Assembly: GCA_027343695.1 (NCBI GenBank)
Contig: DAHWKJ010000081.1
Location: 1 to 64,000 of the forward strand
DNA length: 64,000 nt
From: Sulfobacillus sp.
GTDB taxonomy: Bacteria > Bacillota > Sulfobacillia > Sulfobacillales > Sulfobacillaceae
Direction: 5' to 3'
Position numbers and translations under genes: made by a program. This document shows, in pieces, positions 27,503 through 36,609 of the stretch (positions are counted from its first letter, which is position 1; each line of letters starts with the position of its first letter). Below the pieces are notes generated by a model. The model was not told where the DNA came from. It worked only from the letters and a program-made list of their open reading frames with translations, and did not search any database.

Positions 27503-28166
27503 TCCGAAAACGCCAGGTGCTGTCGACCAGTTTAAGGCACTTCTCGAAGCGGGTGGTCATAAGGCCGAAGTACTTCACCGTGGCGAAGATTGGTTTTTGC
27601 AAGCGAATCGGGAAGGACTCTCTGGTTTGCGTTGGGTCGTACAACCACGGAAAGGTGCTGTTTATTTGGGCGCCCAAATTAATAAAGGCCTGGATCGTAG
27701 CGCCCTAGGATATAGTCCGAGCATTAAGTTAGTGATGCAAAAGCACTGGACCTGGATGATGGCGATTTCGGAATTGGTAGCAAGCATTCAAGAATGGTCT
27801 GGTGCCGAAGTGAATCTCCAGCTCGCCAACGGCATGGAGCCGGGATTTGTACCAGAAACCAGTGGCTATCGTCACAACTTTACCTGGACACTGCATGAAG
27901 GACGATTGCACCTGGTGCGTCCAGTGTATGATGCGTCCGCTGCTGGTGAGATAGCGAAGGACGAGACCCTAGGGGCCGTTATAGAGCACCTGACTTCTCT
28001 TCCGGAGTACCGTTGGCTGTGGGCTCGGTTGCAGTGGGGGCAGAGTGTCGCGGCTCAATCGGCCATAGTCGATGCGACGATTCGGGATATGATTACGCGA
28101 TTTGGGGTGTGGTATTCCAACGCACCACAGTTGACGAATTCTGCAGGAGGATCAGCCTATGCCTAA
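27495..28166 (+). CDS. Hypothetical protein
   Basis: Not recognised. The 223-residue product is soluble, rich in tryptophan, and contains no membrane segment or known catalytic motif. A region near residue 50 (LRWVVQPRKGAVYLGAQ) and another near residue 120 (PETSGYRHNFTWTLHEGRLH) look like beta-sheet; the C-terminus is helical. The open frame begins at 27447, but GGGAGC precedes the ATG at 27495. The gene overlaps both neighbours slightly (eight bases each with the CoA-binding gene and yajQ), so it belongs to the same operon. Confidence 0.6.
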   Translation: MGNPKTPGAVDQFKALLEAGGHKAEVLHRGEDWFLQANREGLSGLRWVVQPRKGAVYLGAQINKGLDRSALGYSPSIKLVMQKHWTWMMAISELVASIQEWSGAEVNLQLANGMEPGFVPETSGYRHNFTWTLHEGRLHLVRPVYDASAAGEIAKDETLGAVIEHLTSLPEYRWLWARLQWGQSVAAQSAIVDATIRDMITRFGVWYSNAPQLTNSAGGSAYA

Positions 28167-28656
28167 AGAGAGTTCTTTTGATATCGTATCGAGTCCAGAC
28201 GTATCCGAATTGCAGAACGCGCTGGACCAAACGCGTCGCGAAGTTGCGACTCGGTATGACTTTAGGGGGCACGACGTGTCGGTTACATGGGACGCGGCGC
28301 GGTGGTTGATTACCCTCGATGCGCCGAGCGGGATGGTCATGGATGCCTTGCAGAGTGTGTTAACTGACAAAGCGGCAAAGCGCGGGGTGGCTTTACGCTT
28401 TTTAGAATTTGGCAAGCCAGAACTCCATGGTATGGAGCGGGCGACGGTACCAGTGACGGTGAAAAACGGCATCGAGACCCCCAAGGCTAAAGAAATTCAA
28501 AAGGCGATTCGGGCTCTTGATGCCAAAGTGGATGTGCAAATCCAAGGGGATGCACTTCGGGTCACGTCTAAAAACAAGGACGATCTTCAAAAAGTTATTC
28601 AATGGCTAAAAAGCCAAGATTTCGAGATTGAATTAACCTTTACTAATTATCGCTAA
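28159..28656 (+). CDS. yajQ: YajQ family nucleotide-binding protein
   Basis: A member of the YajQ (UPF0234/DUF520) family; some proteobacterial members bind cyclic di-GMP, others have been reported to bind RNA or nucleotides. Family blocks present: SSFDIVSSPDVSELQNAL at the N-terminus, TRREVATRYDFRG near residue 30, GIETPKAKEIQKAIR near residue 108 and the C-terminal QVQ-like QIQGDALRVTSKNKDDLQ. It has 165 residues, two small ferredoxin-like domains. GGAGG precedes the ATG by eight bases within the end of the upstream gene. No diguanylate cyclase is in the window. Confidence 0.9.
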   Translation: MPKESSFDIVSSPDVSELQNALDQTRREVATRYDFRGHDVSVTWDAARWLITLDAPSGMVMDALQSVLTDKAAKRGVALRFLEFGKPELHGMERATVPVTVKNGIETPKAKEIQKAIRALDAKVDVQIQGDALRVTSKNKDDLQKVIQWLKSQDFEIELTFTNYR

Positions 28657-28680
28657 ACACTCACAACGAGGAGGGCGAGG

Positions 28681-31326
28681 ATGGCGCTACAAACATCAAA
28701 GCCGTATGCATTGAAGCTTCACCCACGCCACCCAGTTGTGCTGTGGCGCACCTGGATTGTCCTGGGCGCCATTGAGATCCTAGCTTTCTGTCTCAGGTGG
28801 ATTGGCTATGCCCGATACCCCCACCTGATTTATGATGAGTATTACTATGTCCCGGCTGCTGATGTGTTACTGGGCCGCAAGAGTCCGGTTCACATTGCCC
28901 ATATGGTACCGGGGATCGACCCCAATCTTCTTTCGCATCCACCACTGGCCAAGGAACTAATTGCCTTGTCCATCCTTTGGTTTGGCAATCATCCATGGGC
29001 TTGGAGACTCCCGGGGGAAGTGTTCGGTCTAACCGTTCCGCTCGTGATCTATGTCTTAGTCCGGCAGATGTTTCAGTCACGGCTGGCGGCCGAAGTATCC
29101 GCTCTCTTGTCAGCATTTGATGGGCTCATGATTAGTATTAGTCGGGTGGCGTTACCAGATTCTACGGCATTTCCTTTAGTCGTGATAAACCTTTTAGGGC
29201 TTTGGGTGCTCGTAGCACGGTTACGTCAAGGCAGGCCCACTGCCTATGCTTGGTGGGCTCTTTGGGGAATTGGTTTGGGACTCGGATTGGCGGCTAAATG
29301 GATCGGTGCCCAGACTATCTTGGCGAGTTGGATTTTTTTGGGACTAAACTACCGACATTTTCAGCGCATGTCCCGCCGATGGATTTACTATCTCTTGACA
29401 GTAACCTGGATCCCGTTAGGTGCCTATTTCCTGACGTATTTCTATGCTTTCCCTAGTGGCTTTCACCAAACATGGTTACCCCATAACGTCTTCCTAGCCT
29501 TTGGGAAACTGCAATACTTAATGTTTAAGGCGATGTGGACGCTTACGTTTTACCATCCATGGTCATCAAACGCCTGGTCGTGGATGCTTTTGCCACGACC
29601 CACGGCGTTCCTGATTATTAATCAGGCCGGACACATGATGCGCGTGATGGCATTTTCGGATCCGGTAGTGATTTGGTTCGGCTTGCTTGCGTTGATCGTG
29701 GGAACCTGGCGTCTGGGATTCGTCAAGAATCAACATCGGTGGGCCTGGTTATTTTTAGATGTGTGGTGGGTGGCGTTTTATGTGACGTGGCTGTTGACTC
29801 CACGATCGAAATTTACGTATTACCTGCTGTCAGCGATGCCCGGCCTGATTATAGCCGCCAGTGCATTGTGGGCGCATTTGTGGGAGCATCCCCGTAAAAC
29901 GGCCCGGGTGGTGGCCTGGGTGGGTGCGGCAGCTGTGGCGCTGAGCACACTCTATCTGGTGCCGTTATGGGTCGGATTTCCGACGCCGGTGGGATTTTAT
30001 CGTCAGTTGGTGTGGCCCCCGAGCTGGAACGCGCGTCCGAAGCCTCAGAATCTGGCTGTGGCTTCCTATAACGGACCTACTGCCATTCCCTTAGCTCCGA
30101 TTCAGGCCACCGTATCGTCACCGCGGTTCGTTGCGACCGGGTGGACGGAGTTAGGCCTAAATGAGAGCCATAATGTGATTCTGCCGCGTATTTCGGGGAT
30201 GATGTCGTCTTACGCCGAGTATTTTGGTGGCGCCATCGTCGATCAGCCGAGTGTCGTAGGCCACCACCTCTATTTTGGGACGAACGGGGACCGGGTCGTA
30301 GCGTGGAGCTTGCGAAGTCGTCGCAAGGTGTGGCAAGACACGGTTCCGAACATGGTAATGACAACACCCCTCATCAAGGGCTCGGCGCTCTATGTTGGGT
30401 TGGGCAATAAAATATTTCGATCATATAATGCTGTGCATGGTTGGATTAGGGGAACGGGAACCAACGGGATCATGGCCATCAATCGTACCACGGGACAGGA
30501 GCTTTGGTTTCACAAGACGCGTGGCGAAGACATGGCTACGCCGGTGATTTGGCATAATGTGTTGTATGAGGTCACGGGGGGCGGCCACTTAGATGCGTTA
30601 AACCTGCACACGGGGCATCTTTTATGGCAGAGAATGTTGTCGGGATTCGATAGCATGTCGAGTCCCTTAGTGGTCGGCCATGAACTCTTGGTTGCCACAA
30701 ATGTCTATCATAGTGCTTATCCGGCATCTAGTTCGACGGTTTGGGCGGTGAATCTGATGACCCATCAGGTGTTATGGGCCAAAAATCTGCCGGTTAAAAG
30801 TGGCTTGTCAGACTGCAGTCCGGCCAGTAATGGCAAGTTGGTCTTCATCGCGGGAGCCCCAACGGTAACCACCACCCTGTCGCACCAGACGCGGATTAGC
30901 AACGAACTTTTTGCTTTGGATGTGAAATCGGGTCAGGTGCGGTGGCATGTAGGACTAGGAAGTGGCATTATGCCTATAGATGTGGAAGAAGAAGGGACAC
31001 CGATGGTGGCTTCCGGCGTAGTATATATTGGCAGTCCTGCGGCCCACACGGTGGTGGCGGTTGGCGCGGATAGCGGACAAGTACTGTGGCGCAGTCCCGT
31101 GGGAACCGGCGTCACGGCGAGCCCTCTCGACCTTGGAAGCTCGGTCTGGGTGGCAGGTAATAATGGAACCCTGATGGAACTGGAGCCCGCAACCGGACGC
31201 CATATGGCAACCGTAGCGACGGGATTGGGACCATTTGGCCCTTCGGCGCCCTTTGTTATCGGACACCACTTGGTGATTGGGAGTCTTAAAGGTTGGCTCG
31301 GAGTCTTTACGATGACTGGACACTAG
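28681..31326 (+). CDS. PMT-type mannosyltransferase fused to a PQQ-type beta-propeller
   Basis: A fusion of 881 residues. The first half (about 20-450) is a polytopic protein O-mannosyltransferase-like domain (GT39): the catalytic Asp-Glu pair in LIYDEYYYVPAADVL at residues 52-53 faces outside, followed by LSHPPLAKELIAL near residue 85 and around ten membrane segments. After a loop, about residues 530-880 form a PQQ-type beta-propeller with repeated G-x-x-x-W blade ends: TTGQELWFHK, HTGHLLWQRM, THQVLWAKNL, KSGQVRWHVG and DSGQVLWRSP. The propeller would be extracytoplasmic. The combination implies a membrane enzyme that binds a large glycan or protein substrate, but this is inference. A 60-residue membrane ORF follows. 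Confidence 0.82.
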   Translation: MALQTSKPYALKLHPRHPVVLWRTWIVLGAIEILAFCLRWIGYARYPHLIYDEYYYVPAADVLLGRKSPVHIAHMVPGIDPNLLSHPPLAKELIALSILWFGNHPWAWRLPGEVFGLTVPLVIYVLVRQMFQSRLAAEVSALLSAFDGLMISISRVALPDSTAFPLVVINLLGLWVLVARLRQGRPTAYAWWALWGIGLGLGLAAKWIGAQTILASWIFLGLNYRHFQRMSRRWIYYLLTVTWIPLGAYFLTYFYAFPSGFHQTWLPHNVFLAFGKLQYLMFKAMWTLTFYHPWSSNAWSWMLLPRPTAFLIINQAGHMMRVMAFSDPVVIWFGLLALIVGTWRLGFVKNQHRWAWLFLDVWWVAFYVTWLLTPRSKFTYYLLSAMPGLIIAASALWAHLWEHPRKTARVVAWVGAAAVALSTLYLVPLWVGFPTPVGFYRQLVWPPSWNARPKPQNLAVASYNGPTAIPLAPIQATVSSPRFVATGWTELGLNESHNVILPRISGMMSSYAEYFGGAIVDQPSVVGHHLYFGTNGDRVVAWSLRSRRKVWQDTVPNMVMTTPLIKGSALYVGLGNKIFRSYNAVHGWIRGTGTNGIMAINRTTGQELWFHKTRGEDMATPVIWHNVLYEVTGGGHLDALNLHTGHLLWQRMLSGFDSMSSPLVVGHELLVATNVYHSAYPASSSTVWAVNLMTHQVLWAKNLPVKSGLSDCSPASNGKLVFIAGAPTVTTTLSHQTRISNELFALDVKSGQVRWHVGLGSGIMPIDVEEEGTPMVASGVVYIGSPAAHTVVAVGADSGQVLWRSPVGTGVTASPLDLGSSVWVAGNNGTLMELEPATGRHMATVATGLGPFGPSAPFVIGHHLVIGSLKGWLGVFTMTGH

Positions 31327-31344
31327 GAAGGGGAGCGGACTATT

Positions 31345-31527
31345 ATGTTGACCAAAAGATGGGGAACTTTGGAGCGCCAACGCCCGGCGTTACGGTGGGT
31401 CAAATGGGGAGAAATTGTGGGGGCGGTCCTTACAGTAGGGGGCATTGTTGGATTTGGGAGTATTACCTTAGGAGTCCTCCTCATGGTCGGGTGTGGAGTG
31501 TGGGGATACCGTATCCTTCGCGGCTAG
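31345..31527 (+). CDS. Small membrane protein, 60 residues
   Basis: A short ORF with a good ribosome binding site (AAGGGGAG about nine bases before the ATG), 18 bases after the PMT/propeller gene. The product has a basic N-terminus and two close hydrophobic segments, about residues 22-36 and 38-54 (GEIVGAVLTVGGIVGFGS and LGVLLMVGCGVWGY). It may be an accessory subunit of the upstream enzyme; nothing but position supports that. Its last 60 bases overlap the convergent GntR gene. Confidence 0.55.
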   Translation: MLTKRWGTLERQRPALRWVKWGEIVGAVLTVGGIVGFGSITLGVLLMVGCGVWGYRILRG

Positions 31528-32199
31528 TGCGGCATACCAGGATTGTATCATGGTGGCGGTATGCAACCAGCTTTGGGTCAGTATTTCTTGAGCACGTGTA
31601 ATGTTGTGCTGCACCAGTGCCTCTAAAATCATTCGGTGTTCGATGGCAGACTCTTGCCCAACCGGTTGTGCTGTGGAACGGTACGGATACTCGTAGCGGG
31701 CGGCTGTCTTTACTAATGGCGCCAATGCCTGCTGGCAGAACCGATTGCCGTCGGAGTAAACCAGACGCTGATGGAAGGCTCGCCCGGCGTCGAACATGGC
31801 GTGGATATTAGATTGATTTAGGGTTTGTTGATATCGATGGTTAAGCATGTAAAGCTCTTCAATGGTCTGCGAACGAACGGGGTTCATGGCTTCCTCGAGC
31901 CCTAGGGTCTCAAGTCGTGCGATGGTTTTATACAGGGCATAGATGTCGTCGACCCGTAAGCTACTAACATGGGTTCCTCGGTTAGGCTCGGTTTCGATGA
32001 AGCCGATGGTCTCTAAGGCTTGCAGGGCCTCTCGCACTGGCATTCTACTGACTCCTAACGCGTGGGCAATGTCGATGTCGCGGATTTTCTCTCCAGCCTC
32101 GAGACTTCCTTCAATGATCCAGTGCGAAATCATTTCTATCGCACGGGACTTGGCGTTGGGGGTGGGGGTCTGGAGCATGGCGCTGGTTGGGATAGGCAT
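31468..32199 (-). CDS. GntR family transcriptional regulator, FCD subfamily
   Basis: A DNA-binding repressor or activator of 243 residues. The N-terminal winged helix (about 15-85) shows IIEGSLEAGEKIRDIDIAHA, LGVSRMPVREALQALE and GFIETEPNRGTHV, as expected for GntR. The C-terminal FCD effector domain (about 90-225) has the metal- or ligand-binding histidines in FHQRLVYSDGN and EHRMILEAL. FCD regulators usually sense organic acids. It is transcribed away from an EamA transporter across an 82-base gap that holds the palindrome at 32239-32250, so it probably controls that transporter and itself. Confidence 0.87.
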   Translation of the reverse strand: MPIPTSAMLQTPTPNAKSRAIEMISHWIIEGSLEAGEKIRDIDIAHALGVSRMPVREALQALETIGFIETEPNRGTHVSSLRVDDIYALYKTIARLETLGLEEAMNPVRSQTIEELYMLNHRYQQTLNQSNIHAMFDAGRAFHQRLVYSDGNRFCQQALAPLVKTAARYEYPYRSTAQPVGQESAIEHRMILEALVQHNITRAQEILTQSWLHTATMIQSWYAALAAKDTVSPHSTPDHEEDS

Positions 32200-32238
32200 A
32201 TCGGGCCCTCCTCAAGTCATTCTGATCTGTGACAATAA

Positions 32239-32250
32239 CCAATATATTGG
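32239..32250. promoter_or_regulatory. Palindrome, candidate GntR operator
   Basis: CCAATATATTGG is a perfect 12-base palindrome in the 82-base gap between the divergent GntR/FCD gene and the EamA gene. GntR-type dimers bind such short inverted repeats, and the location suits control of both promoters. Binding by this regulator is inference. Confidence 0.5.
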
Positions 32251-32281
32251 ATATCGGATGGGAAGTCTAGGCGGAGCGGGG

Positions 32282-33238
32282 ATGTTATTGGTGCGTGGTG
32301 TACGGCTGGGCATGAAAGTTTGGGGACCGCTCCTGGCGATTGTCAGCGCCTGTATGTGGGGCTTATCCGGTACCGCAGCCCAATATTTGTTTCAACATAG
32401 TGGTATCCAAGCGGGTTGGTTAGTAACGATTCGTATGGGGGTTTCAGGTGTCATGCTCGTGGGGTGGGGCATGATTACGCGGGGTGTGAAGCCTATGATG
32501 GCAGTCTGGACCTCTCAAGATCGCAGGGTTCTCGTGGTGTTTGGGATTGCCGGACTTCTGGGTGTGCAGTATACCTATCTGGCTGCGATTCAAGCTGGCA
32601 ATGCGGCATCTGCAACTCTCTTGCAATACGTGGGGCCGACGATGGTGACACTCTGGGTGGCGGTACACGTGCGAACATGGCCTAGGACTCGGCAGATGTT
32701 GGCCGTCGGCTTGACCCTAGGGGGAACATGGCTGGTGGTGTCTTCGGGCCAGTGGAGGACTTTGGCGGTGCCTCCGTTAGCTATGGTCCTCGGATTACTA
32801 TCGGCACTCGCTTTAGCCTTTTACACTTTATACCCGATGAAGTTGTTATCGACATGGGGTACGTTACCGGTTGTGGGGTGGGGCATGCTGATTGGGTCGT
32901 TAAGCGCTATGGTGCGATGGCCGGTTTGGGTAGTGCCTGACTTCCGGGGAGGAATCGTTACCTGGGCATTGATGGCGTTTATCGTGGTGTTCGGGACCTT
33001 GCTAAGCTTTTCACTGTATCTAATGAGCCTATCTCACATCGCTCCGAGTACTGCGAGCGTTTTGACGAGTGCGGAACCGTTGGTAGCGACGTGGGCTTCG
33101 GTGCTCTGGCTTCACGTACATCTAGGCATGCTTCAGGATGTTGGAGCGGGGTTGATTATCCTTGGGGTTGTATTGTTGGCTCTGCGGCCCGAAGGGACGT
33201 GTCAAGAGATGGGGATTGACCAGAAAATATCGGTCTAG
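32282..33238 (+). CDS. EamA/DMT family transporter
   Basis: A drug/metabolite-superfamily transporter with two EamA repeats and about ten membrane segments. The first repeat starts at LAIVSACMWGLSGTAAQYLF; the second ends with LSHIAPSTASVLTSAEPLVA and WASVLWLHVHLG, a standard C-terminal motif. Substrate unknown; family members export amino acids or related metabolites. The open frame extends much further upstream through the divergent regulator, which must be antisense. I take the ATG at 32282 (318 residues), but TTG 32288 and GTG 32291 are possible because GGAG at 32272-32275 is rather close to the ATG. It is likely controlled by the adjacent GntR regulator. Confidence 0.82.
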   Translation: MLLVRGVRLGMKVWGPLLAIVSACMWGLSGTAAQYLFQHSGIQAGWLVTIRMGVSGVMLVGWGMITRGVKPMMAVWTSQDRRVLVVFGIAGLLGVQYTYLAAIQAGNAASATLLQYVGPTMVTLWVAVHVRTWPRTRQMLAVGLTLGGTWLVVSSGQWRTLAVPPLAMVLGLLSALALAFYTLYPMKLLSTWGTLPVVGWGMLIGSLSAMVRWPVWVVPDFRGGIVTWALMAFIVVFGTLLSFSLYLMSLSHIAPSTASVLTSAEPLVATWASVLWLHVHLGMLQDVGAGLIILGVVLLALRPEGTCQEMGIDQKISV

Positions 33239-33439
33239 CACCTGGGGCAGCCCGATTGTCTCCTGGATGAGGGATCTTGGATTGCTAGGAGGCCAAGGAC
33301 GTCCTCCGGCCCGGGCCAACGGATCTATTTCACCGACACGCTTCGACATTATTTTCACGAGAATTCGTATCCTTGCAATTCGCTTTGGTTGAGTGAGAAC
33401 CAGCCAAAAAATATCAGCCTTTGAAAAGCTCGTTGTTTA

Positions 33440-33467
33440 TGGACATCTAGATGTAGTGGGTTATAAT
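33440..33467 (+). promoter_or_regulatory. Promoter upstream of nrdR with overlapping palindrome
   Basis: TGGACA at 33440-33445 and TATAAT at 33462-33467 are separated by 16 bases, a good sigma-A-type promoter ending 32 bases before the nrdR ATG. The spacer contains the perfect palindrome ACATCTAGATGT at 33443-33454, a possible operator. I cannot match it confidently to the NrdR box consensus. Confidence 0.6.
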
Positions 33468-33499
33468 TATCATTGCACAAGATGATGGGGGATTTATCC

Positions 33500-33961
33500 A
33501 TGCGATGTCCATTTTGCCAATATCCAGATAGCAAAGTCTTAGATTCGCGACCGGCCCATGATGGACAAGAGATCCGTCGTCGGCGCGAATGCTTAGCGTG
33601 TCATCAGCGGTTTACATCATATGAACGAGTTGAGGACGTCCCGCTATGGATAGTAAAAAAAGATGGGCAACGAGAGGCTTTTGACCGGGGTAAAATTCTT
33701 CGGGGCATTCTTACCGCATGTGAAAAACGACCGATTGCGCTTGACGATGTGGAACGCGTAGTTGATGACATCGAACGCACGCTGCGAGATGGGCATCCCA
33801 GTGAAATTTCTACCCGCCAAATTGGGGAGCTGGTTATGGACCGACTGCGGCAAATGGACGAGGTGGCTTATGTGCGGTTTGCCTCGGTCTACCGGCAGTT
33901 CACCGATATCGAAGGGTTTCGCCAGGAACTCGAACGGCTCATTCAATTCACGCGTAAATAG
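33500..33961 (+). CDS. nrdR: Transcriptional repressor NrdR
   Basis: A zinc-ribbon and ATP-cone repressor of ribonucleotide reductase genes. The zinc-binding cysteines are CPFC at residues 3-6 and CLAC near residues 31-34, with the RRRREC linker between. The ATP-cone (about 49-139) begins WIVKKDGQREAFDRGKI, as in the allosteric domain of the reductases it controls. It has 153 residues. The open frame begins at 33473, but the ATG at 33500 after GGGGGA gives the universal MRCPFC start. It lies 42 bases upstream of nrdJ, its presumed target, in one probable transcript. Confidence 0.95.
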   Translation: MRCPFCQYPDSKVLDSRPAHDGQEIRRRRECLACHQRFTSYERVEDVPLWIVKKDGQREAFDRGKILRGILTACEKRPIALDDVERVVDDIERTLRDGHPSEISTRQIGELVMDRLRQMDEVAYVRFASVYRQFTDIEGFRQELERLIQFTRK

Positions 33962-34003
33962 TGAATAGGTGGGTCCTATCGTGAAGCAAATGAAGGAGGA
34001 TTT

Positions 34004-36493
34004 ATGGAGCTTAATACGGGATTTAGCTCGGAACTGAGTTGGAAAATTTTCCTTGACCGTTACACGGTCAAGGATGCTGGACGGCGCTTCGAAATTGACG
34101 ATTTGGTTATCGCATTGGTTGAACCTCACCCTAAATGGCCTAAAAAGGATATTGGTGTAGTGCGTGCCCTTTTACCTGAAGATTATCTGTCCATTGAACT
34201 CATTACCGGGCCTCAAAAGGGCGAAATTATCGAACGCCGCGTGGTGGAGTGCGATCGACCGACCGAGACGACGATTAATGAAGTGTCGAGGCGGATTGCA
34301 AGAGGCGTGGCGAGTGTCGAAGCGCCCGAAGTTCGGGAGGATATTGAGGCCAGTTTCGCAAGGGAAATCGCCGCCCTCCACTTTGTGCCCGGCGGACGGA
34401 TTTGGGCCGGGGCAGGCACCGACCAACAATTGACCTATTTCAATTGCTATGTCATCCCGAGTCCCCGTGATAGCCGTGAAGGCATTGTGGAGACGCTGGG
34501 GCAAATGATCGAAATCATGAGTCGGGGTGGCGGGGTTGGCATCAATGTGTCGTCTCTACGACCAGCTCGAGCGGCCGTTCGCGGCGTTAATGGGCGATCC
34601 TCGGGTGCTGTATCCTGGATGGATTTATACTCGAGAGCCACAGGGTTAGTCGAGCAGGGAGGCTCTCGTCGTGGCGCTTTGATGTTGCAAATTGAGGACT
34701 GGCATCCGGATTTGTGGCGGTTCATCGACGTCAAAAAAACGCCAGGTATGGTGGAAAACGCCAATATCAGTGTGCGTATCTCGGATGATTTTATGGCGGC
34801 CGTAAAAGTCGATGGTGATTGGCAGTTAGTGTTTCCTGATACGAGTGATCCCGAATATGACACGCTATGGGACGGTAATCTTGAGACTTGGAAAGCGCAG
34901 GGGAAAGCGGTTATCGTCTATGAGACGGTGAAAGCGCGCTCAGTTTGGCATGAAATTGTGCAAGGCGCATGGCAAGCCGCGGAACCCGGGATTGTGTTCG
35001 ACCAACGCCACGAAAAGGATTCCAACAGTTGGTACTTTAACCCGTTGATTAGCACCAATCCGTGTGCGGAACAGCCGTTGCCTGCGTGGGGTGTCTGTAC
35101 TCTAGGACACATAAATTTAGCCGCCTTTTATGATCCGATCGCATCCGATGTAGACTGGAATGCGTTGAGGGTCACGGTGCGGATGGGGACACGGTTTCTG
35201 GATGACATTGTGGACGCCACCCCCTACTTTTTTGAACAAAATCGGGAAAACCAGCAAAATGAACGGAGAATCGGGCTAGGCACAATGGGCCTTGGTGAGC
35301 TATTGATTCGGATGGGCCTCCGCTATGGTAGCCCGGAGGCGATTACCTTCATCGACAAAATTTACGAGTTTATCGCGATCGAAGCGTATGCCTATGATGT
35401 GGAGTTGGCGCAAGAAAAGGGAGCCTTCCCAGCCTTTGACGCTGAGAAATATCTGCAAAGTGGGTTCATGCAAAGAATGCCGGAATCTGTGCGCGATAAA
35501 ATTCGCCGACATGGGACCCGTAACGTGACCATCTTGACACAAGCGCCAACTGGGACCGTGGGGACGATGGTAGGAACCAGCACCGGAATCGAACCATTTT
35601 ATGCCCTGACCTATTTCCGGCAATCCCGCTTAGGTTTTGACGAGCAATATGTGCCCGTAGCCCAAGAATGGCGCGATGCGCACCCTGGCCAGGAACTCCC
35701 GAGTTATTTCGTCGGGGCCATGGACCTGACTCCAGAAGAACACGTGCATGTGCAGGCGGCAATCCAACGCTGGACGGATTCAAGTATTTCGAAAACGGCT
35801 AATGCACCCAGCGATTATACGGTGGAAGATACCGCCAAACTATACGAATTGGCCTATGACTTGGGTTGCAAAGGCGTCACCATATATCGAGACCAAAGTC
35901 GTAGCGAACAGGTACTGCACCTGTCGAGTGGAGAGAACGACGCGCCTGTCCTTCCTCAAAAACCTTTAGCCCCATTGGTGGAAGTGTATCCGGTGCCATC
36001 AACGGTCAATGGCCACACGTTCCGCAAGGAAACGCCAGCCGGTACGGCTCGGGTTGTCATTAATGAAGTGGATGGGGATCCGTTTGAGGTGTTTATGCTC
36101 CTGGGACGAGCGGGATCCGAGGTGCAGTCGTTCATGGAATCACTAGGACGCGTGATTAGTCTTTATCTTCGATCGCATGGCGATGTGAGTGCCCGGCGTC
36201 GGCTCGAGTTGGTTGCTGAGCAGTTAAAGGGCATTGGAGGCGCTAACCAAATGGGGTTTGGCCCGGGTCGCGTATTGAGTGTCGTAGACGGGATTGGGCA
36301 ATTATTGGAAAGTTACATCCGTCGCGACAATAACGAAGCAGCGGCAACGTTATCTGGGTCACTGGAATCCAAGCCCTCATCGTTGCGTCCTCGCTCGCAA
36401 CATATGGACCTCTGCCCACAGTGTGATGCGCCTACTCTGATCTACGAGGAAGGTTGCCAACATTGTAGTTCCTGCGGATACTCGAAGTGCTAA
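34004..36493 (+). CDS. nrdJ: Adenosylcobalamin-dependent ribonucleotide reductase (class II)
   Basis: Reduces ribonucleotides to deoxyribonucleotides with adenosylcobalamin as radical source, independent of oxygen. The N-terminal part includes FVPGGRIWAGAG near residue 127 and NCYVIPSPRDS near residue 147. The active-site region NPCAEQPLPAWGVCTLGHIN lies near residue 345. QAPTGTVGTMVGTSTGIEP near residue 510 is the conserved substrate-phosphate loop. The C-terminal tail has four cysteines in two CxxC pairs (LCPQCDAP and CQHCSSCGYSKC), a zinc-ribbon or redox shuttle as in the TIGR02504-type enzymes. It has 829 residues. AGGAGGA precedes the ATG. It needs B12; no corrinoid genes are visible here. 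Confidence 0.93.
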   Translation: MELNTGFSSELSWKIFLDRYTVKDAGRRFEIDDLVIALVEPHPKWPKKDIGVVRALLPEDYLSIELITGPQKGEIIERRVVECDRPTETTINEVSRRIARGVASVEAPEVREDIEASFAREIAALHFVPGGRIWAGAGTDQQLTYFNCYVIPSPRDSREGIVETLGQMIEIMSRGGGVGINVSSLRPARAAVRGVNGRSSGAVSWMDLYSRATGLVEQGGSRRGALMLQIEDWHPDLWRFIDVKKTPGMVENANISVRISDDFMAAVKVDGDWQLVFPDTSDPEYDTLWDGNLETWKAQGKAVIVYETVKARSVWHEIVQGAWQAAEPGIVFDQRHEKDSNSWYFNPLISTNPCAEQPLPAWGVCTLGHINLAAFYDPIASDVDWNALRVTVRMGTRFLDDIVDATPYFFEQNRENQQNERRIGLGTMGLGELLIRMGLRYGSPEAITFIDKIYEFIAIEAYAYDVELAQEKGAFPAFDAEKYLQSGFMQRMPESVRDKIRRHGTRNVTILTQAPTGTVGTMVGTSTGIEPFYALTYFRQSRLGFDEQYVPVAQEWRDAHPGQELPSYFVGAMDLTPEEHVHVQAAIQRWTDSSISKTANAPSDYTVEDTAKLYELAYDLGCKGVTIYRDQSRSEQVLHLSSGENDAPVLPQKPLAPLVEVYPVPSTVNGHTFRKETPAGTARVVINEVDGDPFEVFMLLGRAGSEVQSFMESLGRVISLYLRSHGDVSARRRLELVAEQLKGIGGANQMGFGPGRVLSVVDGIGQLLESYIRRDNNEAAATLSGSLESKPSSLRPRSQHMDLCPQCDAPTLIYEEGCQHCSSCGYSKC

Positions 36494-36542
36494 TTCCGGT
36501 GGAGAAGTCTCAACCATAGGGGTGGGTCTAACCCTCATGAAT

Positions 36543-36585
36543 TAATAATCGGGGAATTTATGTATCACATATTCCCCGATTATTA
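36543..36585. terminator. Long hairpin after nrdJ
   Basis: Arms 36543-36557 and 36571-36585 are perfectly complementary over 15 bases (GC-rich centre CGGGGAAT/ATTCCCCG, AT-rich base), with a 13-base loop that can itself pair three bases. It lies 50 bases after the nrdJ stop. The following bases are T-rich but do not form a clean T-run, so it may terminate weakly or act as a 3' stabiliser. Confidence 0.6.
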
Positions 36586-36609
36586 TTGTGAGATCGAGGA
36601 GAGGAACCC

